Below, piece after piece: positions 58,424 through 64,000 of a stretch of 64,000 bases of DNA. The first letter of the stretch is position 1. Each line of letters starts with the position of its first letter. Under the pieces are notes generated by a model that searched no databases, was not told where the DNA came from, and saw only the letters and a list, made by a program, of their open reading frames with translations. The DNA comes from Mucilaginibacter rivuli (GTDB taxonomy: Bacteria > Bacteroidota > Bacteroidia > Sphingobacteriales > Sphingobacteriaceae): NCBI RefSeq assembly GCF_019391655.1, contig NZ_JAHXPQ010000001.1, positions 496,001-560,000 on the forward strand, written 5' to 3'. The translations under genes and the position numbers were made by a program.

Positions 58424-59815
58424 ATGTATAAAGTTATTATAGCATGTGCCGTGTTGGTACTGTTTAAAGTTTCATCGTTTGCGCAGGCTGTTACCTGGAA
58501 AAGCAGCGCCGAGCCATTAGCCGAAATGGCCAAGCTGCGCAAGCTCATCAAATCGCCCGATTTTAAAAATGCTGATTACCCGGTTACTAAATATGGCGCG
58601 GTTGGCGATGGAAAAACCAATAATACCAATGCTTTTAAACTGGCTGTTGAGGCATGCAGCAAAAATGGCGGCGGCAGGGTAACTGTTCCGGTTGGGACAT
58701 GGCTAACGGGGGCAATTTGCCTTAAAAGTAATGTTAATTTACACCTGGCAGACAGTGCTAAACTGTTATTTAGTCGCGATACTAAAGATTATCCTATTGT
58801 TTTTACCCGTTGGGAAGGCATTGAGTGTATGAATTACTCGGCCCTTATTTATGCGAGTGGTGCAACCAATATTGCTGTTACCGGCAACGGTATATTAGAT
58901 GGAAATGCTGATTGGGGACACTGGTGGAACTGGGCGAAAGGCGGATCGGCCGAAATAAGCCAAAAACCGGCCCGCGATAAACTGGCCGATCTGATGCGCA
59001 AGAAAACCGCCGGAGAGACACGCGTTTTTGGCGATGGCTCATTTTTAAGGCCAAATATGGTGCAGTTTATCAACTGCAAAAACATTCGCATTTCCGATGT
59101 TAAAATGCTGAACTCGCCCATGTGGTTTATACACCCGGTATTATCAGAAAACATTACTGTCGAAAATGTAAAGGTGGTATCGCATGGCCCTAATAATGAT
59201 GGTTGCGATCCGGAATCGTGCAAAAATGTACTGATCAAAAATTGCTTGTTTGATACCGGCGATGATTGTATCGCTATAAAATCGGGCAGGGATGAAGATG
59301 GCAGGCGCATAGCACGCCCCGCCGAAAACCATATTGTTGAAGACTGTATAATGAAAGATGGTCATGGCGGTGTAGGTATAGGCAGCGAAATATCAGGTGG
59401 AGCCAAAAACATATATGCAATAAATTGTAGCATGGACTCGAAAAACCTTGATCGTGTACTCAGGTTAAAAACCAGTTCTTCGCGCGGTGGTATAATTGAG
59501 AATGTTTTTATGAAAGATATTAAAGTAGGAAGCTTTAAAACCGCTGCATTTTCATTTGATATGTTTTATGAGATCCCGGGCAACTTTATGCCCACCATCA
59601 GGAATATCTGGATAGAGAATGTAGATGTTGAAAAAGGTGGTAACTACGGCGTATTTGTAAAAGCTTATGCCGAATCGCCGGTGGAGAACCTGCACGTAGT
59701 TAACTGTAATATTCGTGGGGTTAAAACGCCATCACAAATAGATCATGTTAAAAATATGAGCTACGATAATGTTATGATAAATGGTGCCGTAGCTAAAGTG
59801 CCCGATAGTAAATAA
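58424..59815 (+). CDS. GH28 polygalacturonase
   Basis: A 463-residue secreted right-handed beta-helix enzyme (signal peptide ending near SFAQ, residue 21). GH28 signatures: YGAVGDGKTNNTNAF at the N-terminus, then Asp259 in PNNDGCDPES, Asp280-Asp281 in DTGDDCIAIKSG and His314 in GHGGVGIGSE, which are the catalytic acids and histidine of the family. It hydrolyses alpha-1,4-linked galacturonic acid, either terminal or internal; some relatives act on rhamnogalacturonan or xylogalacturonan. It is cotranscribed with the PL10 lyase gene (36 nt gap) and followed by a strong terminator at 59845. Exported, probably periplasmic. Confidence 0.95.
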   Translation: MYKVIIACAVLVLFKVSSFAQAVTWKSSAEPLAEMAKLRKLIKSPDFKNADYPVTKYGAVGDGKTNNTNAFKLAVEACSKNGGGRVTVPVGTWLTGAICLKSNVNLHLADSAKLLFSRDTKDYPIVFTRWEGIECMNYSALIYASGATNIAVTGNGILDGNADWGHWWNWAKGGSAEISQKPARDKLADLMRKKTAGETRVFGDGSFLRPNMVQFINCKNIRISDVKMLNSPMWFIHPVLSENITVENVKVVSHGPNNDGCDPESCKNVLIKNCLFDTGDDCIAIKSGRDEDGRRIARPAENHIVEDCIMKDGHGGVGIGSEISGGAKNIYAINCSMDSKNLDRVLRLKTSSSRGGIIENVFMKDIKVGSFKTAAFSFDMFYEIPGNFMPTIRNIWIENVDVEKGGNYGVFVKAYAESPVENLHVVNCNIRGVKTPSQIDHVKNMSYDNVMINGAVAKVPDSK

Positions 59816-59844
59816 TTGCAGGCTAACAGGTAATAATTTGATAT

Positions 59845-59880
59845 TCCCCATCAGTTAATTTAACCGATGGGGATTTTTTT
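59845..59880 (+). terminator. Intrinsic terminator after the GH28 gene
   Basis: TCCCCATC (59845-59852) pairs with GATGGGGA (59866-59873), and an inner GTTAA/TTAAC pair extends the stem with one mismatch. A run of seven T follows (59874-59880). Confidence 0.9.
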
Positions 59881-59910
59881 GTTTGATAGTTACGTTTTCG
59901 GTTGGTTTTA

Positions 59911-61215
59911 TTACTCTTCTGATCTTTTTAGGGCTTTGATCTTATAACCACTCAACGCGAAATAGATGATAAACAAAAAGCAAACCAAAGGTACAATGTA
60001 CCCTGCTTGTATATTATCATGGTTTTTATCTATCACGGTACCCATAATGTAAGGCAATATAGCACCGCCAACTATCGACATGATGAGCCATGATGAGCCG
60101 GGTTTGGTATCATCGCCAATACCATCAATCCCCAAAGCAAAAATAGTAGGGAACATGATTGACATAAAGAAGCCTATTGCCCCGAGGCAATAAACAACAT
60201 AAGCGCCTTTGCCCAAAATGGCTATCGCGCAAAGCAAAGTGGAAATAACAGCGTAAATAGCCAGCAGTTTATGTGATTTGATAAATTGCAGGAACACCGT
60301 ACCCACAAAACGGCCGCCCATAAACAGCAATCCGTACATAGCTAAATAATATCCTGCCGTCTTTTCATCAAAACCCGCGCCTTGTTTTGCCATACGGATA
60401 AAAAAGCTGGTTACGCAAACCTGTGCACCTACATAAAAAAATTGTGCCACAACCGCCCATGATAGGTGCTTGTGCTTTAACGCCCCAAAAAAACTGCCAC
60501 CACTGGTTTCCTCTTTAGCTACGTTTTTAATTTCGGGCAATTTGGAAACTAAGAAAAGTATGGCAACTAAAGCCAATGTGCCTGCTAATATCCCGTAAGG
60601 TAATTTTACAGAAGATGCTTCATGTAAAAAGTAAGCAGAACGCTCCGCTGCCGACATAGCTTTAAGCTCTGCTTCGGTATGGTCTTTCCCCGAAAGGATA
60701 AGTACTGTACCCACATAAGGTGCTACCATAGCCGCTATGCCATTAAAAAAAGCCGCTATGTTTAACCGTGTTGTTGCACCTGCCGGGTCGCCCAAAATAG
60801 CAGAGTATGGGTTAGCTGCTGTCTCCAATATGGCAATACCGCAGCCAATGATAAATAAGGCCACCAAAAAGCCGGTATATGCCAAAGCATTAGCCGCGGG
60901 AATAAATAAAGCCGCCCCAACAGTAGCCAAAAGCAAGCCGATAACGATGCTTTTTTTATACCCAAACTGCTTTAATAAAATCCCCGCCGGGATAGCCATC
61001 ATAAAATACGCCAGGAAGATCGCCGTATCTACTAAGGTAGATTGCCTGTTATTTAACTGACAAGCCTTTTTTAAATGCGGTATCAGTATCCCATCGAGGT
61101 TATGCACCATTCCCCATAAAAAGAACAGGGAGCAAATGAGGATAAAAGGTAAAAGCAGCGTTTTGCCTTTTAGTGAGCTTTCTGAGATAGCTTCGGTTTG
61201 TTGAGTTGGTTGCAT
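59911..61215 (-). CDS. Sugar MFS permease, FucP/GluP (FHS) family
   Basis: A 434-residue membrane protein with about 12 transmembrane segments, of the proton-coupled fucose/glucose-galactose permease family. Family motifs: FFLWGMVHNLDGILIPHLKK, FLAYFMMAIPAG, FGYKKSIVIGLLL and GIAILETAANPYS, with Glu131 in the last one matching the substrate-binding Glu135 of E. coli FucP. The proton-coupling Asp46 of FucP aligns with Gly42 here, while the preceding position is Asp41, so the acid is shifted by one. It is last in a minus-strand operon with MaoC-fold, Gfo/Idh and solute-binding-protein genes (9-nt gap to the MaoC gene). Substrate likely a monosaccharide or sugar derivative; galacturonate is possible given the neighbouring pectin locus but is inference. 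Confidence 0.9.
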   Translation of the reverse strand: MQPTQQTEAISESSLKGKTLLLPFILICSLFFLWGMVHNLDGILIPHLKKACQLNNRQSTLVDTAIFLAYFMMAIPAGILLKQFGYKKSIVIGLLLATVGAALFIPAANALAYTGFLVALFIIGCGIAILETAANPYSAILGDPAGATTRLNIAAFFNGIAAMVAPYVGTVLILSGKDHTEAELKAMSAAERSAYFLHEASSVKLPYGILAGTLALVAILFLVSKLPEIKNVAKEETSGGSFFGALKHKHLSWAVVAQFFYVGAQVCVTSFFIRMAKQGAGFDEKTAGYYLAMYGLLFMGGRFVGTVFLQFIKSHKLLAIYAVISTLLCAIAILGKGAYVVYCLGAIGFFMSIMFPTIFALGIDGIGDDTKPGSSWLIMSIVGGAILPYIMGTVIDKNHDNIQAGYIVPLVCFLFIIYFALSGYKIKALKRSEE

Positions 61216-61224
61216 GGTTAGGGT

Positions 61225-61674
61225 TTAAGCAATGTTTTGTTTTTTTACGAGTAAGATATGGTCGCATACCTGCACCACTTCGCCGTGCTGGTTTATAATT
61301 TCCACGTGTTCGGTCACGTTGCCGTATTCTGGTTTTTTATGGTCTTCCTTTACGGTGATGGTGATTTCGGAATGTATCGTATCTCCTATAAACACAGGTT
61401 TTAAAAAACGAAGCCTATCATAGCCTTTCGACATGGCCTCGGGATTGATCTCCGAAGCGGTCAGCCCGATACCGATGCTGAACACCATGGTGCCATGCGC
61501 AATGCGTTGCTTAAAGGGCTGTGTTTTGCACCACTCGGCATCCATATGGTGCGGGAAGAAATCGCCGGTATGGCCCGCGTGTACCACAAAGTCGGTCTCG
61601 GTAATGGTGCGACCAAGGGTTACGCGCTTGTCGCCAATGGTGTACCCTTCAAAAAATGTCGATTTAAAATACAT
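61225..61674 (-). CDS. MaoC-like hot-dog-fold dehydratase
   Basis: A 149-residue cytoplasmic hot-dog-fold protein of the MaoC / (R)-specific enoyl-CoA hydratase type. It has the hydratase-like signature [22 protein letters not shown], in which an Asp and a His (GD...HH) correspond to the catalytic dyad, then [14 protein letters not shown]. Such enzymes hydrate or dehydrate acyl-CoA or related keto-compounds. Next to a sugar permease and an Idh-type oxidoreductase it may act on a sugar-acid-derived intermediate rather than a fatty acid (inference). It is 9 nt upstream of the permease gene and is separated from the Gfo/Idh gene by 157 nt containing a palindromic repeat. Confidence 0.85.
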   Translation of the reverse strand: MYFKSTFFEGYTIGDKRVTLGRTITETDFVVHAGHTGDFFPHHMDAEWCKTQPFKQRIAHGTMVFSIGIGLTASEINPEAMSKGYDRLRFLKPVFIGDTIHSEITITVKEDHKKPEYGNVTEHVEIINQHGEVVQVCDHILLVKKQNIA

Positions 61675-61700
61675 GTTGTTTTAGTTTATCGTTTTTTAAA

Positions 61701-61796
61701 TCCCCTCTTGAGAGGGGGCGCATAGGGCTTTGCGTTGGCAGGGGTGTGTTATTCGCTTTGCCGGTAACACACCCCTGTACCCCTCTCAAGAGAGGA
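61701..61796. repeat. Palindromic intergenic repeat with terminal inverted repeats
   Basis: The left end TCCCCTCTTGAGAGGGG (from 61701) and the right end (to 61796) are inverted copies with one mismatch. Each end is itself nearly palindromic. Inside, AGGGGTGTGTTA (61740-61751) pairs with TAACACACCCCT (61765-61776). The whole ~96 nt can fold into a long stem. Elements of this look are common between genes in Sphingobacteriaceae, where they may act as terminators or be remnants of small mobile repeats. It lies within a same-strand gene series and could separate two transcripts. Confidence 0.8.
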
Positions 61797-61831
61797 ATCG
61801 CACGACCCCGTTGCTTTTTATTTCTGTTTCA

Positions 61832-62905
61832 TTATTCAAATCTCTCCGCCACAATAACCCCGCCGTTATCACTCGAAATATAAGCGCTCTCCACAACCGC
61901 CATGGTCTTTATCACATCTTCAACGCTGGTAGGTAATATATCGGTTTCGCCGTTTTTGTAGCGCATTACACTGGACATGGTTCCCACAAAAGCGTCGGGA
62001 AACCAGGAGCCTTCTAATTTTACTTCGGTCCATTCAGGGGCTTTACCTTCTTCTATAATGCAATATTCAAACTTATCGGGTACGCCATGCGGGTAATCCA
62101 TCAACAAACCCATGCGGGCTTTAATGGCGCCTTTGGTGCCTTCCCACTTAATAAAACTTTCCTGGTTATGTGGCCCGAAGGAATGATCGTGATTGGTATT
62201 GATCACCGCGTGCATCGTATCATCATAATCAAATAGGATCGTCGAGCGTGATGAAGATAGTGTTTTGGCCGGGTGTTTTAGGGTTTTAGCCATTACCGTG
62301 TGTGGGTCGCCCAAAAAGGAACGCATCAGGTCGATGTAATGGATGCTGTGGTATTGTATCTCCAGCCTGGGGTGAATGATTACATGCGGGAACAGCTCCC
62401 ATGGCGTTTGCAGCGTTACCCGGACTTCCATATCGTATAGTTCCCCAATTAAGCCCTGCTCAATTAAGTATCTCGCTGCACTCACAAAGGGTGCAAAGCG
62501 TAGCTGGCAATTGATAGCCGCTGCCAGGTTTTTGCGCCTGCATACTTCCAGTATCTCTTTGCTTTGCCAAAAGTAATCGCCCATGGGCTTTTGGATGAGT
62601 ACCCCGGCACCGTCGGGCAGTTTGCTCAGCGTTTCCACAAATTGCTCGGGCATTATGGTAATATCGTAAACGGCGTTGGCTGGGGCCTTTGCAACGGCCT
62701 CGTCTACGCTATCGTACACGTTTGGGATGTTCCATTCGGTAGCTAATTTTTCGGCACGGGCGCGTGTACGGTTGGTAATGCCAAACACAGTAAAGCCTGC
62801 TTTTTTGTAGGCTGGTAAATGCGCGTCGCCAACAATACCGCCCGCGCCAATAATAACGATGGGTACAGGGTTTGCCGGCAATATGGGTTTATAGGGTATC
62901 TCCAT
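61832..62905 (-). CDS. Gfo/Idh/MocA-family NAD(P)-dependent oxidoreductase
   Basis: A 357-residue cytoplasmic dehydrogenase. Rossmann motif VIIGAGGIVGDAHLPAY near the N-terminus. The conserved lysine of the EKP motif is kept in LIQKPMG, although the Glu is Gln. The C-terminal alpha/beta domain contains the catalytic-region pattern HPRLEIQYHSIHYIDLMRSF. The family oxidises or reduces sugars, inositols and their lactones or acids. The gene begins 1 nt from the end of the solute-binding-protein gene, so the two are coupled; the MaoC and permease genes follow on the same strand. A role in converting an imported sugar or uronic acid is inference. Confidence 0.9.
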   Translation of the reverse strand: MEIPYKPILPANPVPIVIIGAGGIVGDAHLPAYKKAGFTVFGITNRTRARAEKLATEWNIPNVYDSVDEAVAKAPANAVYDITIMPEQFVETLSKLPDGAGVLIQKPMGDYFWQSKEILEVCRRKNLAAAINCQLRFAPFVSAARYLIEQGLIGELYDMEVRVTLQTPWELFPHVIIHPRLEIQYHSIHYIDLMRSFLGDPHTVMAKTLKHPAKTLSSSRSTILFDYDDTMHAVINTNHDHSFGPHNQESFIKWEGTKGAIKARMGLLMDYPHGVPDKFEYCIIEEGKAPEWTEVKLEGSWFPDAFVGTMSSVMRYKNGETDILPTSVEDVIKTMAVVESAYISSDNGGVIVAERFE

Positions 62906-62906
62906 G

Positions 62907-64000
62907 TTATGGTTTATCTATCAGGGTTATTTTATGTTGGGCGGCAGCTAAAAGTTCAGTAACAGGCTTGTCGGTATCAATAGCATTTAATACAGCTTCA
63001 TCAATAAGCTTAGCTATTTGCGCCCAATTTGCCTTTTGCGGCAGCGAACGCGCGTTTTGATGCAATTGCTCTAATTTATGGTAATAGGGGATAATAGCAT
63101 TTACGCCGCTATCGCGCCAGGTAGAAATGCGACAGCCAATGCCGCCTTCTAACGTGAGTAGTTTGTCGTTGCGGTGGGTAGTGCAATAGCGTATAAAATC
63201 ATAAGCCGTTTGCTTGTGCTTGCTGCCCGAGCCAATGGTGTACAGCCAGTACACATTTAATGATGCCGATTGGTTACCCGCCGTGCAAGGTATAGGCACT
63301 ATGTCCACCTTACCCTTCACCGCCGATTCATCTATCACTTCGCACATCGATGCAAAGCCGAACCAGTTTACCATCATTGCGGCCTCGCCCCGTGCGAAGG
63401 TCATACCTGTTGCCACGGATTCATATTGCATGGTATTAGGGTGTACGGCAGATTTATCCTTCAAAATATCCCTGTAAAACGTAAGTCCCTCTGCAGCTGC
63501 AGCGGTGTCAATACGAACCAGCCCTTTATCATCTGTCAGGTTGCCGCCGCGTGTCCATAACTGCAGGCAAAAATCGAACACGGTGTTATGCCCATCGGGT
63601 AAGCCCGCAAATACAGTTCCGTAAAGGTTATCTTTGGGCCGGTTAAAAAACCGGGCGATGGTTTTAAAATCGTCCCATGTTTTAGGCACGGTTAATGGCT
63701 TGCCATGCAGCGCTTCAAAGTTTTTCTTTTCGGTTGCATCATTGAACAGGTCCTTACGGTATATCAAACACTCCGGCCCGTCATGAAAGGGCAAACCGGC
63801 CACTGAGCCGCCAAATTGCTGCATATCCCTCAATGATGCACTCCATCCATCCGGAAAATCATCTGGTGCGTTTTGCGCGATGTATGGTTGCAGGTTTTCC
63901 AGCGCACCATTTTGCCATGCTTCAAAAAGCCAGTCGGTAACTACATGGGCAATATCCCAATCGCCGTTTTTCAGGCCTTGTTTGCCGAGGATAGCATGGT
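62907..64000 (-). CDS. Family 1 extracellular solute-binding protein, C-terminal part (5' end outside window)
   Basis: The frame is open to the end of the window, giving about 364 residues without a start; the Met at 63833 is internal. The protein resembles sugar-binding proteins of ABC transporters (family 1): VVTDWLFEAWQNGALENL, GGSVAGLPFHDGPECLIYRKDLF, TVPKTWDDFKTIARFF, FARGEAAMMVNWFG and KHKQTAYDFIRYCTT. Signal peptide and lipobox, if any, lie beyond the edge. No ABC permease or ATPase is visible in the window, and an MFS permease is encoded in the same series, which is unusual for this protein class. It precedes the Gfo/Idh gene by 1 nt. Confidence 0.88.
   Translation of the reverse strand, partial: HAILGKQGLKNGDWDIAHVVTDWLFEAWQNGALENLQPYIAQNAPDDFPDGWSASLRDMQQFGGSVAGLPFHDGPECLIYRKDLFNDATEKKNFEALHGKPLTVPKTWDDFKTIARFFNRPKDNLYGTVFAGLPDGHNTVFDFCLQLWTRGGNLTDDKGLVRIDTAAAAEGLTFYRDILKDKSAVHPNTMQYESVATGMTFARGEAAMMVNWFGFASMCEVIDESAVKGKVDIVPIPCTAGNQSASLNVYWLYTIGSGSKHKQTAYDFIRYCTTHRNDKLLTLEGGIGCRISTWRDSGVNAIIPYYHKLEQLHQNARSLPQKANWAQIAKLIDEAVLNAIDTDKPVTELLAAAQHKITLIDKP

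Overview
The window looks like chromosome of a plant-polysaccharide-degrading Bacteroidota, most plausibly Sphingobacteriaceae (a Mucilaginibacter- or Pedobacter-like genus). The pointers are four SusC/SusD-type outer-membrane pairs, SusD and FAS1 lipoproteins with Bacteroidota-style lipoboxes, two hybrid two-component systems (HTCS), promoter-like TTTG / TAnnTTTG elements, moderate AT richness, and scarce Shine-Dalgarno sites. The genus is an inference. No rRNA, tRNA, CRISPR array, transposase or phage gene was seen.

Region 1 (1-25130) is a glucuronoxylan utilisation locus. It opens with a truncated SusC, then SusD, a FAS1 lipoprotein and a second SusC/SusD pair. These are followed by GH67 alpha-glucuronidase, GH43, and GH43 with accessory domains on the plus strand. 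On the minus strand are a CE15-type glucuronoyl esterase, a GH2 enzyme and a GH10 endoxylanase. Two regulators close the locus: a 197-201 residue protein made of three LacI-type helix-turn-helix domains with no sugar-binding domain (20358-20963), and a 1385-residue HTCS. Together these would cut xylan (GH10), break uronic ester cross-links (CE15), import oligomers (SusCD), remove glucuronic acid (GH67) and trim xylose or arabinose (GH43).

Region 2 (25529-31866) is not glycan-related. It has a full-length catalase-peroxidase (katG) and, converging on it, a compact set that looks like aminophosphonate catabolism: an FAD amine oxidase of the phosphonate-associated type, an MFS-type membrane protein and a PhnX-like HAD hydrolase on the minus strand, with a divergent PhnZ-like HD-domain oxygenase. 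PhnW and PhnY are absent.

Region 3 (32271-41204) holds a GH63/MGH1-like alpha-glycosidase, a large GH2 protein and a second HTCS, without its own SusCD.

Region 4 (41621-59815) is a pectin locus: FAS1-SusC-SusD-FAS1, a strong inverted repeat, FAS1-SusC-SusD, a terminator, then a PL10 pectate lyase and a GH28 polygalacturonase. A good Bacteroidota-type promoter followed by a palindrome precedes it.

Region 5 (59911-64000, minus strand) is a probable operon: a family 1 solute-binding protein (truncated by the window end), a Gfo/Idh/MocA oxidoreductase, a MaoC-fold protein and a FucP-type sugar permease. A palindromic intergenic repeat sits inside it.

The most unusual items are the triple LacI-HTH protein, the PhnZ/PhnX-like/FAD-oxidase/MFS set, and the repeated coupling of FAS1 lipoproteins to SusCD pairs.
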